In this document: piece by piece, positions 28,821-36,631 of the stretch
Position numbering within the stretch: the first letter of the stretch is position 1
Layout: each line of letters begins with the position of its first letter
Source: Neptunomonas sp.
GTDB taxonomy: Bacteria > Pseudomonadota > Gammaproteobacteria > Pseudomonadales > Balneatricaceae
Assembly: GCF_016744175.1 (NCBI RefSeq)
Contig: NZ_JADGEV010000015.1
Span: 26,244-90,243 of the forward strand
Length of the DNA: 64,000 bases
Reading direction: 5' to 3'
Position numbers and translations under genes: made by a program
Notes under the pieces: model-generated
Databases searched by the model: none
What the model was told of the DNA's origin: nothing
What the model saw: only the letters and a program-made list of their open reading frames with translations

Positions 28821-29657
28821 TTAGATATCAAACTTCAAATGTTTTCTTGCCGCTTCAAGTACTGCAGGGTTTGCTGGTGGGGAAGAAAGGTCCATTCCTT
28901 TCTCTAATGCTTTTACAACGGTCTTGAGTACTTTTATACGAGCGTACCATTTATGGTTGGCTGCAATGGGGTGCCAAGGAGATGAGACGGTGGATGTTCT
29001 TTTGAACATTTGGTTGATCGCTTCATCGTAATCTGCCCAGCTTTGACGGTTTCTAATGTCTTCTTCCGTCAATTTCCAGCGTTTGATCGGGTCATTTAAT
29101 CTTTCAGAAAAGCGCTGAAGTTGTTCTTTGGGGGAAATGTGCATAAAAATTTTAATGATTCGGACGCCATCGTCGCTGAGTAAGCGTTCGAATTCGTTGA
29201 TTTCTTGATATGCGCGTTGCCATTCAGGTGCCTTTGCAAATTTTTCTACTCTTTCTACTAACACGCGGCCATACCACGAGCGATCGAATATAGCGATTCT
29301 GCCAGGGGCTGGTAATCGTGTTTGGAAGCGGTAAAGGTAATGTTTCCCTTGTTCGGCTTTTTCTGGAGCACCAATTGGATGTACTTGAAACCCTCGGGGG
29401 TCGAGTCGCGCGGTTAAGCGACGAATTGCTCCGCCTTTTCCGCTCGCGTCCCATCCTTCAAAAACGATGATAGCGCGTTTGTTTTTATGAAAATAAGCTT
29501 GCTGTACGTGCAGTAGTCTCTTCTGCCATTTTTTTAGGTTTTTCTCGTATTTTTTTTTGTTGGCGATGGTTGACTTGTTGAGTGCAAGTGAAGCGAGGGT
29601 AGGGGCTTTTTTTTCTAATAGGATTTCAGATGGTTGTTGCATAGCTATCTCACTCAT
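28821..29657 (-). CDS. ppk2: Polyphosphate kinase 2 family protein
   Basis: The 278-aa protein contains the PPK2 signatures: Walker A-like FEGWDASGKGGAIRRL near residues 66-81, DPRGFQVHPIGAPE, FDRSWYGRVLVERVE and the lid segment RFSERLNDPIKRWKL. PPK2 enzymes use polyphosphate to phosphorylate nucleoside mono- or diphosphates. The second Met (29642) is an alternative start, because neither has a strong ribosome binding site. It is monocistronic and close to the tRNA-Thr gene. The subclass (AMP or ADP phosphorylating) cannot be fixed by eye. Confidence 0.9.
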   Translation of the reverse strand: MSEIAMQQPSEILLEKKAPTLASLALNKSTIANKKKYEKNLKKWQKRLLHVQQAYFHKNKRAIIVFEGWDASGKGGAIRRLTARLDPRGFQVHPIGAPEKAEQGKHYLYRFQTRLPAPGRIAIFDRSWYGRVLVERVEKFAKAPEWQRAYQEINEFERLLSDDGVRIIKIFMHISPKEQLQRFSERLNDPIKRWKLTEEDIRNRQSWADYDEAINQMFKRTSTVSSPWHPIAANHKWYARIKVLKTVVKALEKGMDLSSPPANPAVLEAARKHLKFDI

Positions 29658-29752
29658 CGAATTTAATATGAGTGTAAACAGACTTAAAGGTTATCTCAAT
29701 GTTATGTGTATCGTACTGTGGTTTTGCAGGGAGGTAAGAAAGGCTTCATGAG

Positions 29753-29828
<76 letters not shown>

Positions 29829-29960
29829 ACTGCATGAAGTGGGCGTATAATAATGAGATGGGCCGTTGAGATCAACCCCTAAAAACAAAATAATTTGAAA
29901 TAAAATAATAAGATAAGCGGATTGTTCAAAAAGCAAACAATCCGCTGCTTCATTAGGCAA

Positions 29961-30395
29961 TTAATTTAGAGGGATACGTATTTTCTGTCCTGGGTATATT
30001 AGATCTGGGTCTTTAATGACTTCTTTGTTAGCTTCAAAAATTTTAGTGTAGTCGTTACCGTTACCTAGGTATTTTTGAGCAATAGCCCATAACGAGTCGC
30101 CTGATTCAATCGTGTAGTACTCGACTTTTACAGAAGCGCTGTCTAGTAGTTGAAGGGAGTCAGCTTTTACTTCTGTAATCCCCTGCACGTTACCCGCCAT
30201 TAATATGGCTTTTTCATATGCAGCTTGGTTTTGTGCAGACCCTGATACCATTGCTACTCCGTTTTCTACCGAAACCGTTAGGCCATCAATACCTGGGTTA
30301 TCTGATTCAATATGTTTTTGAATCTCTTCAGCTGGGTCATCATCTGAGCCAAAGAGTTTTTTTCCGAGGTTTGAGGCAAAATCAAATAAACCCAT
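29961..30395 (-). CDS. kbp: BON and LysM domain protein (Kbp/YgaU-like)
   Basis: The 144-aa protein starts MGLFDFASNLGKKLFG, as in E. coli YgaU/Kbp. A BON domain spans about residues 25-85 (GLTVSVENGVAMVSGSAQNQAAYEKAILMAGNV). A C-terminal LysM domain spans about 93-142 (YTIESGDSLWAIAQKYLGNGNDYTKIFEANK...IYPGQKIRIP). The E. coli protein binds potassium and is induced by osmotic stress. There is no signal peptide, as in the homologue. Confidence 0.88.
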   Translation of the reverse strand: MGLFDFASNLGKKLFGSDDDPAEEIQKHIESDNPGIDGLTVSVENGVAMVSGSAQNQAAYEKAILMAGNVQGITEVKADSLQLLDSASVKVEYYTIESGDSLWAIAQKYLGNGNDYTKIFEANKEVIKDPDLIYPGQKIRIPLN

Positions 30396-30516
30396 GATGA
30401 ATCCTTTTAAGTGTGTGAGTAAGCGGTTGCTTAAGTTAGAAGCTTATAATTCCATATTGAATCTTAACCCAAGCTGGCTATCTGGGTTTTGCACGTGAGG
30501 GTCGTTAAAAATGCAT

Positions 30517-30550
30517 AAAAAAAAGCCCCTGATAAGCAGGGGCAAAAAAA
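30517..30550 (-). terminator. Terminator of pheA
   Basis: GCCCCT (30525-30530) and AGGGGC (30538-30543) with a 7-nt loop are flanked by A-runs on both sides. On the minus strand the stem is followed by eight T. It lies 200 bp past the pheA stop, so pheA has a long 3' leader-free tail. The gap 30551-30751 holds no ORF I can support. Confidence 0.8.
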
Positions 30551-30751
30551 GACAACTCAATAGGAGAGAGTTGAAAGTAGGGATGTGATAGATACGTGGT
30601 TTCGTGAATACAATACGAATGTGTCTATCAGTTACTACTATCGATTTTTATTGTGCGCTGCACAATTATACTTTAGTAGTATATGATTAACTTGTTAATA
30701 TTTATAAAGTAAATTTTAATTTTTGCATTTGTGCAGTGCATTCATCTTTGA

Positions 30752-31615
30752 TTAATCTTGTGTTTTTTTAAACTGTTTTATGCGAAAAGGATGCGCAGGG
30801 TATGTGCCGATAATTCGGACCTCTTTAGCAAAAAAATCAAGTTCTTGAAGTGCATACTGCATCTTTTTCTGTTCTGGGTGACCCTCAACATCAAGGTGAA
30901 AGCTGGTGGCTTGCATTGTGTCTGAAGCCATATAGCTTTCTAGTTTCACAGCGTTAACTCCATTCGTGGCGAACCCTCCCAAGCCCTTGTATAGTGCCGC
31001 TGGCATGTTTCGAACAGTAAACATAATAGTAGTAATGAATGTTACGTTTGATTCTAGAATGGGCATATGGCTGTCTTTTGCCAAAATAACAAAGCGAGTG
31101 GTGTTGCCGGTTTTGTCCTGAAAGTTTTCTTTCAATATATCTAAATCATAAAGTTCAGCGGCAAGGCTTGATGCGATGGCAGCATGCCCTGGCTCTTCAA
31201 TACTTAATAGCGCTTCAGCCGCTCCCGCTGTATCTAAGCTGGCTACTTGGGCTAGATTTAGGTTTTTAATGTTGCCGTCACACTGGGCCAGTGCCTGAGG
31301 GTGTGATGAAACTGTGTGAAGGTCTGATATTTTAGTGCCTTTCCTAGCTACTAAGCAGTGGTTCACCGGTTCAAAATGCTCACTAATAATGTGTAACTGT
31401 GTTTTAGGCATTAGGCGATAAATTTCTTCTACTCGACCCGCGGTAGAGTTTTCGAGTGGAATCATGGCAAGTTGAGCTTCACCACGCTCAACCATAAACA
31501 TCGCATCAACAAAACTCTCACATGCAAATGCTTCCATTTCAGGGTGGACATGGTGGCATGATAGATGAGAATAGGCGCCTTTATGGCCCTGGTAAGCGAT
31601 GATGTTGGTACTCAT
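30752..31615 (-). CDS. pheA: Prephenate dehydratase (monofunctional)
   Basis: The 287-aa protein lacks a chorismate mutase domain. The PDT domain starts at IAYQGHKGAYSHLS and includes PLENSTAGRVEE, HPQALAQC and the catalytic-region NTTRFVIL. The C-terminal ACT domain (VRNMPAALYKGLGGFATNGVNAVKLESYMA) binds Phe as feedback inhibitor. It converts prephenate to phenylpyruvate. Length and domain content match the class of stand-alone PheA/PheC proteins. It has its own terminator and is divergent from the two-component system genes. Confidence 0.92.
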   Translation of the reverse strand: MSTNIIAYQGHKGAYSHLSCHHVHPEMEAFACESFVDAMFMVERGEAQLAMIPLENSTAGRVEEIYRLMPKTQLHIISEHFEPVNHCLVARKGTKISDLHTVSSHPQALAQCDGNIKNLNLAQVASLDTAGAAEALLSIEEPGHAAIASSLAAELYDLDILKENFQDKTGNTTRFVILAKDSHMPILESNVTFITTIMFTVRNMPAALYKGLGGFATNGVNAVKLESYMASDTMQATSFHLDVEGHPEQKKMQYALQELDFFAKEVRIIGTYPAHPFRIKQFKKTQD

Positions 31616-31749
31616 GATAGTGTTGTTTCCGTGAGTCAGTTGTCGGTAGGTTATGAGTTATTATGTCACAGGCATGTATACAGGTTGAATCTTTCTAAGC
31701 AATAATCTAATGAGTTTTCTTAGGTAATATAAACACATAAGGAGAAGGT

Positions 31750-33846
31750 TTGCAGATTAAGCGGTCAGTTATCATTTTTGTTGTTGCTGTCTTGTGTGGC
31801 TTGCTTGTTTCTTGGCAGTCATACATATACACACGTGGCTGGGGAAGTGTTCAAGCTCATCAGCAAGGTGCTTCTCGATTATTAGATACCATCAGTGCAT
31901 TGCGTGTTGCCATTGATCAGTATCGTTATCTGCCATTTCTGCTTGCTCAAAATCATGATGTGAAAGACCTTTTGGTTCAGGCTAATCCAGATAAAGTTAT
32001 TAAAGTAAGCCGCTATCTTGAGCAAACTAATTTGGTAGCCGGTTCTGCAGCATTAATTGTTTTAGACCTGACAGGTCAAATTGTTGCTTATAGTAACTGG
32101 CGGGACCAAGGCTCTTCTTCGCGAAGGTATTATGCCAATGCACCATTTTTTCTTCAGGCTTTAGCGGGAGAGCAAGGGAGATACTTTATGTTTGATAGTG
32201 ATACAACTCGGCCCTCTTACTATCTTTCTGCTCCTATCTATCATCGTCAAATGTTAATCGGTGTGTCCGTAATGCGATTAGATATAGCGGCCTTAAAAGA
32301 GCAGCTTTCTCTTGAGCATTCTTATTACGTTGCAGATCAAAACGGTAAGTTGTTGTTTGCGAGTCAATCATTATTCGAGGGGGCTGATCACACTTGGCCT
32401 TTTGCTCCGATCAAACATGATCAGTTATTTGATGGTCGAGATGTTTCTATCTGGACCTCTGTCGGCAAGCGACAACTAATTGAATCGGTATTGCTTGATG
32501 ATCTGAAATGGGAAGTGGGTGTTCTTAGTCCGTTGTCTGAAGCGGAGCAAAGAGCTGTTTATGTAGGCTTCACTGTTGCGGGTGGATGTGTAGCTTTTGT
32601 GTTATTGGTTTTATATTTAAGAGAGTTTCGGTTAAAACGGCGTTCGCAAGCACAAGTGATCCGAGCGCGAATCGAGAGCGAACAACAGCAACGTTATATT
32701 ATCAACACCGCACAGGTCGGACTAATTACTGTGGACCGTCAGGGTGCAGTTGTTTTTATTAACTCAATGGTTATGCAGCAGTTTGGCGTGTCCTTATCGC
32801 TGATAATTGGCCAGCCGTTAACATCTATTTTTGCAGATATTGATCAATTCACACCATTGAAACGTTGGTTAAATGGTTTGTCTCAAGGAGAGTTTACACC
32901 TATTACTGGATATGAAGTGGTTGGGCGTCGCTCGGACGGTTCTGTTTTTCCCGTTCTATTTTCGATTCGAATGATGACGGCGACTCCCGAACCAAGCTAT
33001 TTAGTGACAATCATAGATATTACGCGCCGCAAACGCTTGGAATATAAATTACGTGAGGCCAATGAGTCGCTTGAGTTTAAAGTGCAACAACGCACCAAGG
33101 CGTTGGAGTCTGCACAAAATGAACTCATTCAAGCGGAGAAGTTAGCTGCGCTGGGAAGGATGTCTGCGGTGATGGTCCACGAGTTGAACCAACCTTTAAC
33201 CGCTATGAGAAATTACCTAGCAATAATACGTAAGCTGGCTGATCAGCCTTCAATGTTGAATGAAAATTTGAGCATAATGAATAGTTTGGTTGATAGGATG
33301 GCAACTATTACAGGACAGCTAAAAACCTTTGCATATAAAAGTGTGGATACACGCAGTGTGGTCGACTTAGTTTTCTCGATTGAACATGTATTTAAGCAGT
33401 ATAAAGAAAGATTTGTTGAGCAGTCTATCGTTCATGGTTTTGAGCACGCATTGCCACATTACTGGATACAAGGTGATGCTGTTCGTATCGAACAAGTGTT
33501 AGTTAACCTGATGACGAATGCATGTGATTCTATGCTAGAGCTACATTCTGGTGAGATTTCTATTACGCTTACTCATCTTGAAAGTCGGTCACTTGATCAA
33601 GTGGGTGACTGGGTAGTTCTTAGCATTCGAGATACAGGAAAAGGAGCGAATGATGAACAGCTTGCCCATATGTTTGAGCCATTCTATACATCAAAGTTGA
33701 TGGGGAATGGTTTAGGTTTAGGCTTGCCTATTGCACAGGGGATTGTTCGAGATTTGGGTGGCAAGGTGGAAGTCAGTAAAAACCAAAAGCAAGGTTTATG
33801 TTTTACCGTCTATTTACCTCTAGTAAAAAATAGCGAGGAGCTTTAA
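31750..33846 (+). CDS. DctB-like sensor histidine kinase
   Basis: The 698-aa kinase starts at a TTG, supported by AAGGAGAAGG 5-10 nt upstream. Transmembrane helices near residues 5-25 and 275-292 flank a Cache-type periplasmic domain typical of DctB. Then come a PAS domain (about 315-435), a coiled linker, HisKA with His477 in MVHELNQPLTAMRNY, and HATPase (NLMTNACDSMLE, DTGKGANDE, GNGLGLGLPI). The HELNQPL H-box is of the DctB/NtrB-like group that pairs with sigma-54 activators. Its stop codon abuts the start of the partner regulator. Confidence 0.9.
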   Translation: MQIKRSVIIFVVAVLCGLLVSWQSYIYTRGWGSVQAHQQGASRLLDTISALRVAIDQYRYLPFLLAQNHDVKDLLVQANPDKVIKVSRYLEQTNLVAGSAALIVLDLTGQIVAYSNWRDQGSSSRRYYANAPFFLQALAGEQGRYFMFDSDTTRPSYYLSAPIYHRQMLIGVSVMRLDIAALKEQLSLEHSYYVADQNGKLLFASQSLFEGADHTWPFAPIKHDQLFDGRDVSIWTSVGKRQLIESVLLDDLKWEVGVLSPLSEAEQRAVYVGFTVAGGCVAFVLLVLYLREFRLKRRSQAQVIRARIESEQQQRYIINTAQVGLITVDRQGAVVFINSMVMQQFGVSLSLIIGQPLTSIFADIDQFTPLKRWLNGLSQGEFTPITGYEVVGRRSDGSVFPVLFSIRMMTATPEPSYLVTIIDITRRKRLEYKLREANESLEFKVQQRTKALESAQNELIQAEKLAALGRMSAVMVHELNQPLTAMRNYLAIIRKLADQPSMLNENLSIMNSLVDRMATITGQLKTFAYKSVDTRSVVDLVFSIEHVFKQYKERFVEQSIVHGFEHALPHYWIQGDAVRIEQVLVNLMTNACDSMLELHSGEISITLTHLESRSLDQVGDWVVLSIRDTGKGANDEQLAHMFEPFYTSKLMGNGLGLGLPIAQGIVRDLGGKVEVSKNQKQGLCFTVYLPLVKNSEEL

Positions 33847-35211
33847 TTGGACATTCGTGGGCACGTAGTTTTAGTTGATGATGAAGAGATTGTGCGTCAG
33901 TCAACAGAGCAATGGCTGAAGGTCTGTGGCTTTACTGTCGATAGCTTTAGTAGAGCAGAAAATGCTCTGCAGGTACTAAATGATTCATTTTCCGGCGTCG
34001 TTGTCACTGATGTGAAGATGCCAGGTATGGATGGCTTGGAACTTCTACAAGAAGCATTATTAAAAGTATCGGGTGTGCCGGTAATATTACTAACCGCCCA
34101 TGGCGATGTTGATATGGCAATCAATGCGATGCGAAATGGAGCATATGATTTTATTGAAAAGCCTTACGTTCCTGAGCGTTTAGCAGAAACTGTACATAGA
34201 GCTTGTGAAAAACGTAGGCTCATTTTAGAAAACCAAAAACTACAGCAAAATCTTGTTTCGTTGTCTGGCGTAGATGCAAGAATTATAGGTGTCTCGCCAG
34301 CTATTCAGCGCTTGAAGCGGGAGTTAGTAAAACTGGCAGAGCAAGGTACGCATGTAATCGTTTACGGCGAAACAGGGACGGGTAAGGAGTTAGTGGCACA
34401 ATGTTTACATGAGTATAGCCATCGGACAAAGTATAATTTTGTTCCAATAAATTGCGGAGCAATACCTGAGTCTTTAATAGAAAGTGAACTATTTGGACAT
34501 GAAGCTGGGGCGTTCACTAGCGCTGCAAAAAAACGAATAGGCAAGTTTGAATACTCAGATAAAGGAACACTGTTTCTTGATGAGATTGAGAGTATGCCTC
34601 TAAATCTGCAGGTTAAGTTGCTTCGCGCTTTTCAGGAAGGGGTGATAGAGCGTTTAGGTTCAAATACACCTATTCATGTTGATTTACGCGTTATTGCTGC
34701 AGCAAAAGTAGATTTAAGAGATGAAGAAAATTTTAGGGAAGATTTGTTTTATCGATTGAGTATTGCTCAATTGCATATTCCTCCATTGCGAGAGCGCCTC
34801 GAAGATGTGCCTCTATTATTCAATCATTATTTAAAAATTGTTGCATCTGACCATGACAGAAACCCTCGAGTATTGTCTGTTCAAGATCAATCGACTCTCA
34901 TCGGCTACCAGTGGCCGGGTAATGTTAGAGAATTAAAGAATATAGCCATCCGTTATTCGTTGGATCCTGACTTATCGGTTGCTGATATTCTCATGGCGTC
35001 TGAAGGGATGCCAAATATGAGTAAGGTCCACTCTAGGGAACTCTCGTTAGCAATACAGGTAGCAAACTTTGAAGCGGATGCTATTCGTGATGCTTTACGG
35101 TTTCATAAAGGTAATATCAAACTAACAATGGAGCAGCTAGACCTGCCACGCCGCACCCTTAACCAGAAGATGATTCGTTACGGTATCAACCGGAATGATT
35201 TTAAAAGCTAG
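33847..35211 (+). CDS. DctD-like sigma-54-dependent response regulator
   Basis: The 454-aa protein starts TTG directly after the kinase stop, with GAGGAG just upstream. The receiver domain has Asp55 in VTDVKMPGMDG. The AAA+ domain has GETGTGKEL, GHEAGAFTSAAKKR (GAFTSA in place of the canonical GAFTGA sigma-54 contact loop), GTLFLDEIESMP and RVIAAAK. A Fis-type HTH ends the protein (GNIKLTMEQLDLPRRTLNQKM). It presumably activates the downstream TAXI TRAP operon from the sigma-54 promoter at 35461. Confidence 0.92.
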   Translation: MDIRGHVVLVDDEEIVRQSTEQWLKVCGFTVDSFSRAENALQVLNDSFSGVVVTDVKMPGMDGLELLQEALLKVSGVPVILLTAHGDVDMAINAMRNGAYDFIEKPYVPERLAETVHRACEKRRLILENQKLQQNLVSLSGVDARIIGVSPAIQRLKRELVKLAEQGTHVIVYGETGTGKELVAQCLHEYSHRTKYNFVPINCGAIPESLIESELFGHEAGAFTSAAKKRIGKFEYSDKGTLFLDEIESMPLNLQVKLLRAFQEGVIERLGSNTPIHVDLRVIAAAKVDLRDEENFREDLFYRLSIAQLHIPPLRERLEDVPLLFNHYLKIVASDHDRNPRVLSVQDQSTLIGYQWPGNVRELKNIAIRYSLDPDLSVADILMASEGMPNMSKVHSRELSLAIQVANFEADAIRDALRFHKGNIKLTMEQLDLPRRTLNQKMIRYGINRNDFKS

Positions 35212-35273
35212 CTCGTCTTCATTCTTACTTGCTGTGCAGGTGAGTCATTTTTTTATGAATAGGCAGAAAATAG

Positions 35274-35338
35274 CGCACTTTGGTGCGAATACTTCTTTAA
35301 ACAAGCCGTTACTCTCCTGAAACCCCGTAGTCACGGGG
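35274..35338. promoter_or_regulatory. Candidate enhancer sites (two inverted repeats)
   Basis: CGCAC-TTTG-GTGCG... (35274-35287) and CCCCGT-AGTC-ACGGGG (35323-35338) lie about 125-190 bp upstream of the sigma-54 promoter. That is the usual distance for activator sites of DctD-type proteins. Neither is followed by a T-run. Their function is inferred from position. Confidence 0.45.
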
Positions 35339-35460
35339 GAATAACTGATAAGCTATTTGTTGCCTATTGCTGCTGGCATATAAGCAATAAAATGCTCATT
35401 TTTAGTTAGAAATAGTTAAATAATATACAAAGCACTTATAAAACAATTGGTTGTGTTTGT

Positions 35461-35476
35461 TGGCTTGCTTTCTGCT
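35461..35476 (+). promoter_or_regulatory. Sigma-54 promoter for the TAXI TRAP operon
   Basis: TGGCTTGCTTTCTGCT has GG (35462-35463) and GC (35474-35475) separated by exactly 10 bp, with TGGC and TGCT context close to the -24/-12 consensus. Transcription would start near 35487, about 40 nt before the ATG at 35529. It directly follows a sigma-54 activator gene. Confidence 0.75.
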
Positions 35477-35528
35477 CTAGTTATTCTGTATCTACGTTGC
35501 AGTTATAACAATCATAAAAGGTGACAGA

Positions 35529-36557
35529 ATGAAAATTAGTAAACGCACATTGGTTAAAACATTGTCTATGGCTATTGCTCTGAGCACGGTTGCAGGTGCA
35601 AGTGGTTTAGCTCAGGCGGCTGAAAAGCGCTCTTATATCTTGGCGACGGCCTCAACCGGTGGTACCTATTACCCCGTTGGTGTTGCATTAGCAACCTTGG
35701 CAAAGGTGAAGCTTGAACCAAAACATAAAATTTCAATGTCGGCTATCAACTCTGCTGGATCTGGAGAGAATATTAAGCTGTTGAGTGAAAATGAAGCACA
35801 GTTTGCGATTCTTCAAGGCTTGTATGGTGCTTGGGCTTGGGGAGGTGACGGAAAACTTAAAGCCAATGGACCACAAAAAAATCTTCGTTCGGTTTCTATG
35901 TTGTGGCAAAACGTTGAGCAGTTTGTAGTCAAGAGTAAGTATGCAAATTCGGGCACTATTGATGATATTAATGCATTAAATGGTAAGAAATTCTCGATAG
36001 GTAAAAAGAATTCAGGAACAGAAGGTTCCGGGCGCGAAATTCTGAAAAATTTAGGATCTGATGCCGAAAAATTTAATTTTGCATATATGGGATATGGATC
36101 TTCAGCTGATGCCCTGCAAAATGGAACAATCGAAGGTATGAATATTCCTTCAGGCGTGCCAACGTCAGCGATTACTCGTGCATATGCAGCGATGGGTAGC
36201 GACATCACGGTGCTGGATTTTACCGATGAGCAAATTAGGAAAGCAAACGGAGAATACAAACTTTGGACAAGGTTTAATATCCCAGCAAATACTTATCCTG
36301 GACAAACAAAAGAAATTAACACAATGGCACAGCCAAACTTTCTGGCAGTACGTGATGATGTTTCAGAAAATGATGTATATATGTTAACTAAAACGTTTTA
36401 TGAAAACCTTCCGTTCCTAAATGGTATTCATAAAGCAACGAAAGCGATGGCGCTTGATAAAGCTATTGCTGGATTACCGTTACCTCTGCACCCGGGTGCT
36501 GCGCGCTATTATAAAGAGATGGGATTAACTATTCCGGCTCACCTGATCGCTAACTGA
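35529..36557 (+). CDS. TAXI-family TRAP transporter substrate-binding protein
   Basis: The 342-aa periplasmic protein has a signal peptide (about 1-30, ending GLAQA). The mature start YILATASTGGTYYPVGVALA is the hallmark of the TAXI family. Further family features are AQFAILQGLYGAWAWGG and the KKNSGTEGSGREIL segment. TAXI proteins capture small organic anions (glutamate, 2-oxoglutarate, others) for TRAP permeases. A terminator-like stem follows, which should set a higher level of binding protein than permease. Confidence 0.92.
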   Translation: MKISKRTLVKTLSMAIALSTVAGASGLAQAAEKRSYILATASTGGTYYPVGVALATLAKVKLEPKHKISMSAINSAGSGENIKLLSENEAQFAILQGLYGAWAWGGDGKLKANGPQKNLRSVSMLWQNVEQFVVKSKYANSGTIDDINALNGKKFSIGKKNSGTEGSGREILKNLGSDAEKFNFAYMGYGSSADALQNGTIEGMNIPSGVPTSAITRAYAAMGSDITVLDFTDEQIRKANGEYKLWTRFNIPANTYPGQTKEINTMAQPNFLAVRDDVSENDVYMLTKTFYENLPFLNGIHKATKAMALDKAIAGLPLPLHPGAARYYKEMGLTIPAHLIAN

Positions 36558-36568
36558 TCATCTCAAGA

Positions 36569-36605
36569 GATGCGGCTATCAACCAGCCGCATCGGTTTTT
36601 CTTTT
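36569..36605 (+). terminator. Attenuating terminator between TAXI binding protein and permease genes
   Basis: GATGCGGCT (36569-36577) and AGCCGCATC (36585-36593) form a perfect 9-bp stem with a 7-nt loop, followed by GGTTTTTCTTTT. It sits inside the operon, 40 bp before the permease start, so partial read-through is expected. Confidence 0.75.
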
Positions 36606-36631
36606 GTCTTTTAAAACCAAGGTGAGTGATT

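Noticed and set aside
35374..35388. TGGCATATAAGCA as a sigma-54 promoter
   Set aside because: GG and GC are separated by 7 bp, not 10; the element at 35461 has correct spacing.
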